This document shows, in pieces, positions 44,501 to 50,135 of a stretch of 64,000 nt of DNA. Numbering within the stretch: position 1 is the stretch's first letter; each line of letters starts with the position of its first letter. Source of the stretch: JAJNBD01 sp964471475 (GTDB taxonomy: Bacteria; Pseudomonadota; Gammaproteobacteria; CAISUE01). A model generated the notes under the pieces. It searched no databases, was not told the origin of the DNA, and saw only the letters and a list, made by a program, of their open reading frames with translations. The DNA lies in contig CAYYFQ010000003.1 in NCBI GenBank assembly GCA_964471475.1, positions 62,001-126,000 on the forward strand, read 5' to 3'. The translations under genes and the position numbers were made by a program.

Positions 44501-46156
44501 TTGTCGAAAATAATGAAGAATTTGCTCGGTATACCCTTCTATCCCCCCTAGTACAATTTTAATTTTAGAGCTTTGATTATGCTTTTCCAGTGCTTGTTCC
44601 AAAGCAAATTTAGCTGACTCATACGCAAGCATAGAGTCTTGCCATGCACGCGTCGGCAATAATTCTTCGTTTTTAAAAGCTTGGTAAATATCATCACCCA
44701 ATTGCGCTGATGCATTTTGTATCGTCCGCAAAGCTTCCAACATGGTGGATCGATTACAACTCAAAGCATCAAAACCAGACGCTGCGTCTTCAGACAAAAT
44801 TTCTTCTTCAAACAGTAAAGTTTCATGTGGCGTAACTTTTGCTTTACGTAATAAAAAAGCATGTAAAATTTTTATTAGCTCTGAAAAAGACGCCACCTGA
44901 TTTAGCTGATCTAATAAAGGTTTAATTGCTTTCAAATCGTCTAAGGAGGGTAAATTAAGCGCAATTTTTCTTGCGTATTCAGCAAGCTTCGATTGCAATA
45001 ATTCGATATAAATACCTTGACCATAGTTTTCTGCATTTTCACTCACACTCTCGCTTTCATCTTCTTGGCTGAGCTCTCGTAAAACATTACTGTCACTTGC
45101 CACTGAGTTTTGCGGTATTTCTAAAACAGGTTGAAAGCTTATTTGAATGCTCTGATTAATATAGGGCACCCAATGTAATCGATTAAGGTTTTTTAGCGTT
45201 ACCTCATATTCAAATTCTTCCACAAGAGTGGTAGCCTCTGCACCACCCATCTCCACTTTTAAATTGGCGCCCCAATATTTTGCTAAACAAGCTAAATCTG
45301 CTTCGCTCAGCATAACGCCAGGCGTGCTCACATAGTCGACATAATTGTGATAAATAGTTGCCCACCTATTAGATATCAAATACTGAGCATAAAATTTTTC
45401 CACCCAATGTTCATATAAACCAGACTCTAATAAACAAAAACATTCTGCCATTTCAGCACATTTTTTTAAATTACAAAAATCTCTAGTAATTAAAGAATCT
45501 AATTTTTTTAAAAACCATTCTTTAACAATGGCATTTATTTTTTGCAAGTTCGCCTGATGAAGCATACTAATATTTTCTGAAAACGTATTTAGTAAATAAT
45601 GATAAGCCCTACATATGACATATAAATTTTCTGTATTTCTTGCGTTTAACTGTGCATCCAATAGCTGTGTGATTTCTTCAGGCTCTACGGGTTTAGTTTC
45701 TAGATCTCTAAAGAGACCTTCAGATAAATTTAGTGTTGCTCTATGATAATGACTCAAGTCATATGCATAAACCAAAGTAGCAGGGGGGATGGGGGAACAC
45801 CTTATACTCTCTTTGACATCCTGAATGAAAAATTCATTGCTGTCTGCTAAAGCTTGAAGGCTTTCCGGTACGTCTCCATCGTTACAGCATAGGCTAATCA
45901 TAGATTCTTTCAAAGCAGCCTGATAACAAGCATTCATTTCTGCTGACAACGCACAACGTAATTCTCCCCTCAATAAACTGCCAAAATGATCCAAATAAAT
46001 GGTCAATGCATCCGGTCGAATATGAGAATAATTAAGTTTATTTAAGTCAGGATGAAAATTGCGACGACGTTCAGGAGGAAGGGTGTTTATGACAGCATAG
46101 GCAAGCGCAAACAACCCACAATTATTGGAACGGCCACTTACTTCTTGTATAAGCAT
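29513..46156 (-). CDS. giant 5547-residue protein with SecA-like ATPase motor
   Basis: One uninterrupted 16.6-kb frame. In order: an N-terminus with GRSNNCGLFALAYAV (Cys13), suggestive of a cysteine-protease fold but unproven; helical regions; a collagen-like Gly-X-Y stretch at residues about 1028-1205; about 1900 residues of helix-rich sequence; a SecA-type DEAD motor at about 3090-3595; more helix; a hydrophobic stretch near 4532-4585; and a Ser/Gly then Ala/Pro-rich tail. The motor has STGEGKTLAT (Walker A, near 3120), LLDEVDSML (Walker B, near 3234), STGTLG, ATNLAGRGTD (near 3537) and RRAGRQGQPG (near 3580). No signal peptide is present. The start follows AGGGA. SecA is normally about 900 residues, and housekeeping secA is expected elsewhere. 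The function is unknown; a secreted or surface effector is an inference. Confidence 0.9.
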   Translation of the reverse strand: MLIQEVSGRSNNCGLFALAYAVINTLPPERRRNFHPDLNKLNYSHIRPDALTIYLDHFGSLLRGELRCALSAEMNACYQAALKESMISLCCNDGDVPESLQALADSNEFFIQDVKESIRCSPIPPATLVYAYDLSHYHRATLNLSEGLFRDLETKPVEPEEITQLLDAQLNARNTENLYVICRAYHYLLNTFSENISMLHQANLQKINAIVKEWFLKKLDSLITRDFCNLKKCAEMAECFCLLESGLYEHWVEKFYAQYLISNRWATIYHNYVDYVSTPGVMLSEADLACLAKYWGANLKVEMGGAEATTLVEEFEYEVTLKNLNRLHWVPYINQSIQISFQPVLEIPQNSVASDSNVLRELSQEDESESVSENAENYGQGIYIELLQSKLAEYARKIALNLPSLDDLKAIKPLLDQLNQVASFSELIKILHAFLLRKAKVTPHETLLFEEEILSEDAASGFDALSCNRSTMLEALRTIQNASAQLGDDIYQAFKNEELLPTRAWQDSMLAYESAKFALEQALEKHNQSSKIKIVLGGIEGYTEQILHYFRQHHQDKVVEELERLKTARLKTEEALVVYCHTSAAVEYYFSIYTDSEALSLGSQSAILYARIHQIALCVWQRDPINALDIYLNQEDSAILPNPTKVVHLIHRNRKVRLLKPIETSQQEEMAARHFPCFAELVKLQEQLPKTRQLEWIKDIRYHLKLAILSAMQELNHQKRLKYQLKNQQQEQYQKGQEARAAFEPVFIRILSSYWMLKEADVVLRRRLQACENFQELWACIVQFKFSFPDASDFEMLLSFEDRLPIYTPKQFMALRNMMAAILKPPSLSIQSVGVLEITGHHLVMSDLVAQDTLNNMNVHSIIFALSGTLYFDSNITCFGKSLKVMSQRIEFIQPVLIDVSGFDAARVRCGFIMMSNFPANYDWEQLPKETRARKNYVLALASERLFYIDRHNKKCLAEFDLTEAKYPHRLRNLKKQLGITNLSPPEQAICLFPFLYEQQLNDIQHALHHYPEVEPYQELSASESRVDKTKPQGRSGAQGSHGLSGGNTGSVYIEAGVFVNLNPKMLTVQQRGGFGADGSNGEPGEEGTPGVDGIDGKAGEPSRWRGLAPKGGAFFDKRKSEAVGGGQGGRGGRAGLGGGGGYPGRLILKDSQRVYFDSQAKVEMQAKDLSEPNTPQFTVIREIGQQGEDGVSGEGGHGGKHGMPSVDDGREWTWFRGFWGDGVTVKRGYLKIIEGGWFRAAKLGVIKSEEEIKVDQGYAVSGDKGERLSVYELERALPAEIVEDEEIIISQESINLGEMQEDYGSCVDMSSKVVQRELEECNAMDQHLKALIAEHTQQHVEHQVTHDLLGPSPPRVPLLKLRPTKRLSAENVVASKIDFQEADSPFNLEKLKQQIIDIFSRQYDISIVILVESALELVVEHGENDLRIIHVYYRFIEEIPTKHIPSSQIAWILQNMGLLAQAAVVYESTLTNLSQIEEPFALVDNFCENLFHFCQSAYADSMENLSLVTDTLIVQEIAVSYFRYQFKEKFSNEPQLLALLDKTHFFFDEILLANSQVFTDKKECYLAMLFTIEEVYRYYQKIEREKKEIILDIEAAYYFSMLNITAWKNLEKSSFQLLMNFIQESTFPSKTKKLIFLVGHLELSREELKALRLCQQLDASVSELVLSRLFDNLLQENRELVQHATPLTREIANTLLELLSQQPHQEDVFYHEELFACLKTANQEGLLKLKTKIVVAKSQIVVSESCAGDVRSMIDLFNSHVNFSSEVGPIAEQLVLIKRLLMVLAAHVDRLSEADLLECSHKINFRLIQLQSGLKSYDVNHACHLNPLYRAIFFFKMKTEQLGDVSLSNHLCDDMVDFVLTQYKALVESIVSKKQLMVSQCDQGYEDKIHEVMELIRAKDVGQKIPEQCFNVIKMHLEQMNFWFSSTYSDLNGNRRKKFFEALTTYLASVGSYLRRKITPTSYIEGIDKEICVLIYKYFHEDHESIKENNALKVSSDSRANTYLWDFGNSFSFLDLVKIFAVLLKNVGDEDFVVADFLENMHFLLRYTDKLLISYSKEPHEEVIGFMQRIDQLLETYPFFKTWYENELIGLAQFKRTIEASLDSDEAYRSLLEEKKSFALGAEEKIKQLTTTFYEDLANALCQQALFLTIGFKEFVVEQNAFFDASSGLNLEKFIFDTLEGEALESWMTWSLGEYRQRLSQISHQIYKQAGLTTVATVCPEVGKMARVSDDCIAYYAHLLAVKRYVIEHGKSIDIESCYIVISFLLGEFQTDGGNFTDEDLKSIFLEITELVEFMQRLELAELIPSINKLVELMEGVLLTEQDILLCRQADVVEEENAAQIFDQLNKAVEFYSDRVIGLKKLQEYLVTPNLKIAKELLENYAKDFLKILKVSGHITECSISAYVTFLCNELREYDEEVCVNLISQCVHLLSCFQWISEELLLTLERLTRLENELGAKKKAQNILRDFIKNQLYSVYAPKLKDTDRQFLKRLLASADISTRKCLSFLEGVEKCSESLELLGQHYLCFFAKMEDLESFKPSPEDLLKHLKPVMDEKEFILLREAMAYAAKDDKNSPQRLQEILKIIIFMKPDDWRYHFQQWVVNVIYQSLLTSCQFDLMQHIVYPLEEMIAALPLLLKTLSICAPDFIENLINYLSIYEHSEKQTKAILGAIDFSFRHFGAEAQLKLIEIKSTLVSLIQLKYFFDRFIAFSNLSKNWFEFFNLLSVKFNVDVKWGGSQEERIRVVAEILAEVANFSDLTEIMGILKTARAKSWLQRIYDYKFSQELQKFFLDLPPGMLTEALKNGIYEKLESVKKNVPILRMLAARLQQENKLMAVATRLSPQELLVIFQLLERCVVTDELIENLQGTGLPQWRSELRAHQMLQELKKHADPEIVQSCLNNLLQLQAKIGEKLIDQVRAILDKHEKINLVRLEEFLKQLVQGHWVLTEKILKALENAPLIEWGNICEAHTNRGDLTLSEIIEYLKVEFDETSTTPIIFIPESPLENNAKLEKVLAYEVNAIKAVFDTAILVSNDEEKKLAEWSLQDIEKWSQYIRENHTPLEVWIKENLHVVLAVIGKAASLLEEPAKKFQVRDTQYLAVLLFLHARMINKSRLGQISTGEGKTLATVMLAIVNVLLGFQVDIFTSSSVLAIRDAKINKKLYRLFGITVANNCDEKCQKDERTRQKRYRHHVVYGHLESFQPDVLLTDFLKRRTLGDRVCRNVDPISQRKAVALLDEVDSMLIDRLDYVLYLSHNIPELRYLTRIYIEIWLYVNSQPIEESQINQAVLQISEIIERRIHQGEIEVPTYLKDFVQYRLSIWIKMAIDSLHMEKDDSFILQPSSAMEGDSNKIVVVEKGTGVEQKQLQWNNGLHQFLQLRYLQKVMIESLEAIFISSLTFFERYENSMYGSTGTLGSDANREMLKKIYNVDLFHLPRFRLSRYREEEGVIICEPTVWIDEIFLEVQQKMNKDRAVLVICENILTVNKLHKHFLENQEALLRSDKKTKAIIYEYKSAFVPFTIGQDDSRLQSGDIIIATNLAGRGTDLKISAELEACGGLHVVLTYMPEGVRIPEQAQRRAGRQGQPGSGKFIVCAPPEYKDTPFVEFCQMHEDAERQKMEYVRTVNIPMIMIKRRLLETKFSVLFSEVKKILEKKLYSEKYIEIQLKSLTDHWAIWLDSISQKITNLNPSSEALLFSEFDHFQSDMLAMVNEENIIKLVRSSHELIKLGYYCLINKKYGLARTCFDYLIKEDPAHAAMAYYYKPHCLLEGKKITTVMQKRKIKTWLRKARQLMNVRVNELQAQNQMLKHVADVRRLKGQGDFANEFEMQIKNECDLLGTHIQTIDQAIGSELSAEVLNSVLPQSEAELVYKEIFEHSSIIQPARLSKKAKVVDGRLWLMDSKKRKLELEIPLPSKHDYCEREILDFIATKSKNADTLSIKVKDLEEAEIFQTATDFWQHLIEHHLVENNHEVYVIASDQESLNKLDLSFLASYEKSIRAKLIQHCNEVFCQKLFEEELTGLIKTGATDAFERLEQLLLAHPSQLKRTFQGDLRIEVAYGQVVNLPRELEKFRGVIADLIQPELSKKQGEPKPPFTVLLTSVRLTEQVNEAALQLWEYLLQHRVIKPPRLNWRLADSNTKDSIKKVEEKLKQALSEKLDEFFKRMEKEKHLKYLGYAGKGYIREEVAKSDEDIYKLFGLTTAQEVSERLCAQCEQLVNTGYRVELCYQVTPVDSDIQLNVAYVYLCGATIQFKAINPLGFIECKELGKDDLGKSYDKIRTCLSGSASKFLERKDEKKLSKVLADSGCPSRFLVTAIQDALLMDEKFFNELQKRGIIESTRKYEDMLADLEFYIVNPDIIRAYLDFALQKKQINNGFPHPAILQALAYLVGTQFRLWECPLSFRNVFYFEQYKKIRVHKNFLPYMPPNTKKRLEVLQTNETEYAPLHLVGCGEVVASTEDVFPLDLEKARKEYIERVFNKLKEVIGSFKSYAALTVGLKPLATFFERGHYPIELMLFQQINYDQVLVFEEYISPWNWGAFAVALLGLAQITAGVMLEVCTLGLGTPIAIGLISEGISDLLFAVQAGLSKEFSWKSYAIHKAVSLTITTLTVGFSFLRNAAEAVEIVARTGFQIFKMAVGRTLIEMAQSSIFWIGNIVIDFLLKNLPSAILDLMGPFIRNRIHASESVRASVEALRANLEILLMSRYDRAFVEKEIREALETVRHTQTGSQSMLLAVGTHLAYEVPALINLATKRFSSNERSIKIIGQVTEAVKYFLPLLKTPSILSLIENRFNDVNGIVGPRAAVFRDDASSVTSLSNDDRAWINAELMKLQEDFTQEMLERVNQELITPTVGRAVQSAIGYLCQKVTRKLRDKFNGKKTNSGMDKIAEESKKIDEAHAVESAEMHATPSVTVDSDTLSSGIVSVGDLDPNTPVINADGASLKEVVGAAGGEEVKVFKNANGEVVVVQGESSKWAQQKPPTPAEIKAKRHRNKVFAIGLAKVTTRLALKIVSTAAKIASENKVRYYGHAVQAMELEVLKQKLASLKQIQKIEDSATEMQAELTQRGGAVYQQLAAKDLERLIELKELELAHSEEKIKSTLLKELENFVSQNADNEHGLQFFAEQIKAIAEIGRYVTVGRDKLEATLESIFAHYEKYLGEKMPEELPQLRNISRTMQQQMDSQLLDAEEQIEVLKQAQEMLQQEGRVKDLMQVADRYESFAEYNVRSTLHTMEGFMHRNWHPVRPHRDRHRNSRIEEVDATGSAISSSSSSTQAAPPSSGLLGGSSSGASGSGAAVGGEEGSEKEKSGEVAKKSSSSNGLGEAGFEFGGRALGSFADMVKADATVNASKYGAEAEKHKADGVKAQAQADVAIVLIDSNAELQKQTLDYNAKVADAATTSQQNAQQHAEKMKNLHVSAATSAAQDAREDLATAHTHEDFLRGNPDFRELFLESMRDTVGAKVKHNAAATAPEEAKSPLTQPLTFEMLDPQAQRVQLPGGTKFFAALQAAGNPRPADAMEVNPPAPARLGAAAPQAQQPGAPQPPVARPPAAGPG
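35370..36900 (-). other. SecA-like DEAD motor segment of the giant gene
   Basis: This part encodes the ATPase core. Both RecA-like halves are recognisable: Walker A and B with the DEVD box in the first; the ATNLAGRGTD and RAGRQGQPG motifs in the second. Between them a stretch corresponds to the SecA cross-linking region (IPELRYLTRIYIEIWLYVN). The C-terminal scaffold and zinc-binding tail of SecA were not recognised after it. Confidence 0.85.
42540..43070 (-). other. collagen-like Gly-X-Y segment of the giant gene
   Basis: The encoded stretch contains GADGSNGEPGEEGTPGVDG, followed by GGGQGGRGGRAGLGGGGGYPG and later GQQGEDGVSGEGGHGG. Runs of Gly-X-Y triplets with Pro and charged residues resemble bacterial collagen-like triple-helix segments, interrupted by short ordered stretches. 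Confidence 0.7.
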
Positions 46157-46579
46157 AAATACAGATCCCTGTTTTCACGCAAAACAAATTTTTGCTAGAA
46201 ATTAGAAAATTTACTTGAATTTTTCAATTAAAATAATAACGTAATATGTGTAATATTTAGAGTTTTTACATGTGATACATCATGATTTTAGTTTTATTTT
46301 TCTAGTTCTATTTGTTTTGCTACGTTCCCTATAACCTCATAAAAATCCGAAGAAGATTTAATTGTTTCGAAAATTTTAAGCTACAACTTTATCATAATAA
46401 TCTCTACTTATGTCAAGAAAACTGATAGCCAGCTCGTTTTTATGTAAACATTCATAACAATAATCCAACAAGTAACACATTGCTATAGTATGTATATTTT
46501 TTCTTTTTTGCATAAAAACTTGAAACTTATATCAATTTAGTTTATTGTATCTATCCTTATGTCAGTGAATTAACCCCTT
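46157..46579. other. AT-rich divergent intergenic region
   Basis: No gene is seen in this 423-bp gap between the giant gene (leftward) and the ihfA-like gene (rightward). It contains an extended -10-like TGCTATAGT at 46481-46489 reading toward ihfA, 91 bp before its start. On the other strand the sequence is AT-rich with no clear -35/-10 pair. The gap is large for this genome and likely carries the regulation of the giant gene. Confidence 0.5.
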
Positions 46580-46912
46580 ATGCATACTTTAACTAAAGCA
46601 GATTTAACTTCAACGCTCTCGACTCTACATACCCTTCCCAAAGAAGATGCGCAACGCTTAGTAGAAGATTTTTTCGATATCATTAGCCACACGCTTGCTA
46701 AGGGCGAAGAAGTCAAATTATCTGGCTTTGGTAGTTTTATTTTGCATAAAAAGCGTAAACGTCTTGCGCGCAATCCAAAAACCGGTGCAGCTGCTTGGGT
46801 AAGTGCTCGAACGGTAGTAAGCTATTTACCAAGCATTACTCTAAAATCTAAATTTGAATTATTGGCGCAATTATCACACCCCAATGATAAAGGCAGTGCC
46901 GATAAAAAATAA
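46580..46912 (+). CDS. ihfA: IHF alpha-like DNA-bending protein
   Basis: The 110-residue protein has the HU/IHF fold: LTKADLTSTL, LPKEDAQRLVEDFFDII, GEEVKLSGFGSFILHKKR and RNPKTG at the beta-arm. The DAxxLVExFF and VKLSGFG segments are closer to IHF alpha than to HU. The part after RNPKTG differs from the classical IPITARRVV sequence and the C-terminus is longer, so it could be a divergent paralogue. IHF bends DNA for transcription, replication and site-specific recombination. The usual neighbour pheT is absent; folD follows 26 bp downstream. Confidence 0.8.
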   Translation: MHTLTKADLTSTLSTLHTLPKEDAQRLVEDFFDIISHTLAKGEEVKLSGFGSFILHKKRKRLARNPKTGAAAWVSARTVVSYLPSITLKSKFELLAQLSHPNDKGSADKK

Positions 46913-46938
46913 CGCATAAAATTGCTTTTACCTCTTTC

Positions 46939-47781
46939 ATGACAGCAAAAATTTTAGACGGTAACTTAGTCAGTCGCCAAATTATTGCACAATTAATGCC
47001 GCAAGTGGCGACCTTAAACTCCCCCCCTTATTTGGTTATTATTCAAGTTTTAGGAGACGAAGCCAGCAGTATTTATGTAAAACACAAATTACGCATTGCC
47101 GCAACACTGGGAATTCGCACGCAACATATCACATTAAAAAATGACATCAAAGAAGACGAGCTTTTTTCAACGATTCGATCTGTCAACGAAGATTTTAGTG
47201 TGCATGGCATTTTACTTCAACTCCCTCTTCCCGCACATTTATCGACTGAAAAAGCTATTGACTTAATTCATCCATCAAAAGATGTAGATGGTTTGACGGC
47301 ACTTAATCTGGGGCGTTTAATGCGAAAAAATCCTTTATTAATCCCGTGCACCCCTTTAGGGATCATCACACTTTTAAAACACTATCAACTCGATTTACGC
47401 GGCCAACAAGCCGTTATTTTAAATAGCTCTACATTAGTGGGGAAACCTTTAGCTTTATTATTACTTCAAGAAGGCGCTACTCCTGTGTTGTGCAACAGCC
47501 AAACTAAAAATCGAGTGGAGTTAATTCATAGTGCTGATATTTTAATCAGCGCGACTGGCAAAGCACATTATGTGGAAAGCAGCTGGATCAAACCAGGCGC
47601 TATCGTCGTTGATGTAGGTGTACATCGTCAAGACAACACCAAAAAATTAGTTGGTGATATCAATTTTGAGGAAGCAAAACAGATCGCAAGCTGGCTCACC
47701 CCCGTCCCAGGTGGCATTGGCCCTATGACCATTGCGATGCTTATGCAAAACGTGCTGCGTGCCTACCAGTTATCGAAGTAA
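46939..47781 (+). CDS. folD: methylenetetrahydrofolate dehydrogenase/cyclohydrolase
   Basis: A bifunctional one-carbon enzyme: NADP-dependent oxidation of 5,10-methylene-THF, then hydrolysis of methenyl-THF to 10-formyl-THF. The 280-residue protein shows ILDGNLVSRQI at the start, the YVKHKLRIAATLGI segment with catalytic Tyr and Lys, HGILLQLPLP, DVDGLTALNLGRL, and PVPGGIGPMTIAMLM near the end. Its 3' end overlaps the convergent dapD by 12 bp. The ribosome site is poor, so coupling to the upstream ihfA-like transcript is likely. Confidence 0.96.
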   Translation: MTAKILDGNLVSRQIIAQLMPQVATLNSPPYLVIIQVLGDEASSIYVKHKLRIAATLGIRTQHITLKNDIKEDELFSTIRSVNEDFSVHGILLQLPLPAHLSTEKAIDLIHPSKDVDGLTALNLGRLMRKNPLLIPCTPLGIITLLKHYQLDLRGQQAVILNSSTLVGKPLALLLLQEGATPVLCNSQTKNRVELIHSADILISATGKAHYVESSWIKPGAIVVDVGVHRQDNTKKLVGDINFEEAKQIASWLTPVPGGIGPMTIAMLMQNVLRAYQLSK

Positions 47782-48582
47782 TTCATTTAAGCTCGTCTTC
47801 GCGCGTGTCTTTGCATCCACTTGTTTGATAATTACCGCGCAATATAAGCTGTGCGAACCATCTTCGGCAGGTAAACTTCCCGGAACCACGACAGCTCCTT
47901 TTGGAATCCGGCCGTAAGTGATTTCACCCGTTAAGCGATTATAAATTTTAGTCGATTGACCGATAAAAACACCCATGCTAATCACCGCGTCTTCCTCGAC
48001 AATGACGCCCTCTACAATTTCAGAACGAGCTCCTACAAAAACATTATCTTCAATAATCGTAGGATTTGCCTGCAAAGGCTCAAGCACACCACCAATGCCA
48101 ACGCCTCCCGAAAGATGAACATTTTTACCAATTTGCGCACAGGAGCCAACCGTCGCCCACGTATCAATCATACAACCTGTGTCGATATAAGCTCCAATGT
48201 TAACGAAGCTAGGCATCAGGACGGTATCAATGCCAACAAAAGCACCAAAACGCACATTCGTTGGAGGAACACAGCGCACTTTGGCTGCCACAAAATCTTT
48301 AGCTGTCCATTCTTGAAATTTTAGCGTGGCTTTATCATAAAAATGGGTATAACCTCCATTCATCATTTGATTGTCATTGAGTTTAAACGACAGTAACACT
48401 GCTTTTTTGATCCATTGATGCGTATGCCACTCACCTCCTCTTTTTTCAGCAACCCGAAGTTCGCCGTTATCTAATTGCCGAAAAACTTGAGCGACTGCCT
48501 GTATTAATTCAGGTGAGGCATTATTGACATTTACACGTTGACGTTCTTCAAAAGCATCATTAATTAATTGTTCATTTGTCAT
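47770..48582 (-). CDS. dapD: tetrahydrodipicolinate N-succinyltransferase
   Basis: Transfers succinyl from succinyl-CoA to tetrahydrodipicolinate in the lysine and diaminopimelate pathway. The 270-residue protein has the left-handed beta-helix built of hexapeptide repeats (VRFGAFVGIDTVLMPSFVNIG to VIVEEDAVISMGVFIG). The start overlaps the rlpA stop by one base (TAATG), so translation is coupled. Its 3' end overlaps folD. Confidence 0.96.
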   Translation of the reverse strand: MTNEQLINDAFEERQRVNVNNASPELIQAVAQVFRQLDNGELRVAEKRGGEWHTHQWIKKAVLLSFKLNDNQMMNGGYTHFYDKATLKFQEWTAKDFVAAKVRCVPPTNVRFGAFVGIDTVLMPSFVNIGAYIDTGCMIDTWATVGSCAQIGKNVHLSGGVGIGGVLEPLQANPTIIEDNVFVGARSEIVEGVIVEEDAVISMGVFIGQSTKIYNRLTGEITYGRIPKGAVVVPGSLPAEDGSHSLYCAVIIKQVDAKTRAKTSLNELLR

Positions 48583-49397
48583 TATTGCACCACCGACATA
48601 GGTTTACCTAAATTTTCACGCTGTAAAGCAGCGTACAATTCATCGGATAAATCCACGTTTTTAATAGGGCCAATTTGAACTTTATAAATCGGTAACCCTC
48701 CCATTTCCATCGTTTTAATATGAACAGAGTTAGGAGTAATTTTTTGAATGCGGGCCAGAAGACCCTCTGCGTTCGCACGTGAACGAAAAGCGCCAATTTG
48801 CATATATAATTGAGGATTAGCGCTCACAGCCACTGTTTTGACTAGCATATTTTGCTGATCATTAGGATGCCAATTTTTAGGATCTATTGTCTGTACACGC
48901 ACATAGCCAGTCCCTTTTGGCCAAATGCCTAATTTGCGCGCGGCTACATACGATAAATCAATAATACGATTTTCATGGAAAGGCCCACGATCATTAATTT
49001 TTACGATCACTTGTTTCCCATTATTTAAATTTGTCACACGTGCATAGCAAGGAATTGGCAAGGTTTTATGCGCAGCCGTCATCTGTGCTAAGTCATACAT
49101 TTCTCCCGTTGAGGTTTTGTGCGCATGAAATTTTGTGCCATACCAAGAGGCAATCCCTGTTTGGTCATAACCTGCATAAGTTTTGCAAACATAATAAGTT
49201 TTACCAAGAACGGTATACTTAGTAGGATTTGCATGTTTACTTAAAGGTTCGTCTTTGGGGACCGCATCATGGACCTTTGACATATCAATGGCATAAGTGG
49301 GCTCCCCATCTTCTAATTGCGAATAGCGGCGATGGCCCGAGGTTCCACACCCGGTTAAAATGACGATAAGCGCTAACAGGATGATTTTTTTAAACAT
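48582..49397 (-). CDS. rlpA: septal-ring lytic transglycosylase RlpA
   Basis: A lipoprotein of 271 residues. The start at 49397 is chosen because AAGGAGGGGG precedes it and it begins a lipoprotein signal peptide ending LTGC; a longer frame is open upstream but lies in the maf gene. The RlpA double-psi barrel (GIASWYGTKFHAHKTSTGE, DRGPFHENRIIDLS) is followed by a C-terminal SPOR domain that binds denuded septal peptidoglycan. RlpA acts on peptidoglycan without stem peptides in some bacteria and affects cell separation. It overlaps maf by 8 bp and dapD by 1 bp. Confidence 0.93.
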   Translation of the reverse strand: MFKKIILLALIVILTGCGTSGHRRYSQLEDGEPTYAIDMSKVHDAVPKDEPLSKHANPTKYTVLGKTYYVCKTYAGYDQTGIASWYGTKFHAHKTSTGEMYDLAQMTAAHKTLPIPCYARVTNLNNGKQVIVKINDRGPFHENRIIDLSYVAARKLGIWPKGTGYVRVQTIDPKNWHPNDQQNMLVKTVAVSANPQLYMQIGAFRSRANAEGLLARIQKITPNSVHIKTMEMGGLPIYKVQIGPIKNVDLSDELYAALQRENLGKPMSVVQ

Positions 49398-49989
49398 TGA
49401 CCCCCTCCTTTCGTAACATGGCACATAAAGCAATAAGTGGTAACCCAATTAATGCGGTTGGATCTTCACTGCTTACTTTTTCCAACAAACTAATCCCTAA
49501 AGCTTCAACACGTAGGCTCCCAGCACAATAAATCGCTTGTGGATCTTGGGTTAAATACTGATGAATGCGCTCATCCGTGAGACTTTGAAATAAAACTTTA
49601 GTTTTTACGCAAGTATATTGATACTGTTGCGTCGATACATTTAATACTCCCAAACCACCCAGTGCTTCAACCCATTGCCCACTTTCAGCACGCAATTGTT
49701 TTACCGCTTGTTCATAGCTTTCTGGTTTACTAATAGGGCTGCCATTGACAACGATAACTTGATCAGCGCTAATCACCAATGCATCTGTCAAGTTTTCAGC
49801 AATTTTTTGGCTTTTTTGTTTGGTAAGACGCTTAACCAGTTGCAAAGGAGTTTCATTGGGCAACTCCATTTCATCAATATCTGGCGAACAACAAGTAAAG
49901 GGCAATAATAAGCGCTCAAATAACATTTTGCGTGCACTTGAGCTTGAACCTAAAATAATAGGAGGATGCATATCTACTGGCTTTTCCAT
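49390..49989 (-). CDS. yceF: Maf/YceF nucleotide pyrophosphatase
   Basis: A house-cleaning pyrophosphatase of the Maf family, probably acting on m7GTP because the sequence is of the YceF type. It has ILGSSSSARKMLFERLL at the start, SPDIDE, SADQVIVVNG and IGLPLIALCAMLRKEG at the end. The frame is open 56 codons further upstream, but that part does not match the family. The ATG at 49989 is used; a second ATG at 49971 is also possible. Neither has a strong ribosome site. It is divergent from mlaF and forms an operon with rlpA and dapD. Confidence 0.9.
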   Translation of the reverse strand: MEKPVDMHPPIILGSSSSARKMLFERLLLPFTCCSPDIDEMELPNETPLQLVKRLTKQKSQKIAENLTDALVISADQVIVVNGSPISKPESYEQAVKQLRAESGQWVEALGGLGVLNVSTQQYQYTCVKTKVLFQSLTDERIHQYLTQDPQAIYCAGSLRVEALGISLLEKVSSEDPTALIGLPLIALCAMLRKEGVNV

Positions 49990-50091
49990 AAAGAAGTAAT
50001 TTAAATAGCCAACCGCCAAATTTAGGATTATATACCTATTACACCTGAAGATGCGATTTTGCAAAAAGCCAACTCTCTTTAGTAAGAAAAA

Positions 50092-50100
50092 TGTTATAAT
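50092..50100 (+). promoter_or_regulatory. extended -10 promoter for the mla-nuo unit
   Basis: TGTTATAAT is a perfect extended -10, 36 bp before the mlaF ATG. No good -35 is seen at the normal distance. It may drive mlaFED and, because gaps are tiny, the following nuo genes. Confidence 0.5.
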
Positions 50101-50135
50101 GCCGACTTTTGATATTATTGTGAGAAAACTTGCCC

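Noticed and set aside
29513..46156. Calling the giant gene secA
   Set aside because: Only the motor resembles SecA. Length, flanks and missing C-terminal parts exclude it from being the housekeeping translocase.
46157..46579. PmrA-type effector promoter (tandem CTTAATATT)
   Set aside because: No convincing tandem copy was found upstream of the giant gene or the other candidate effectors.
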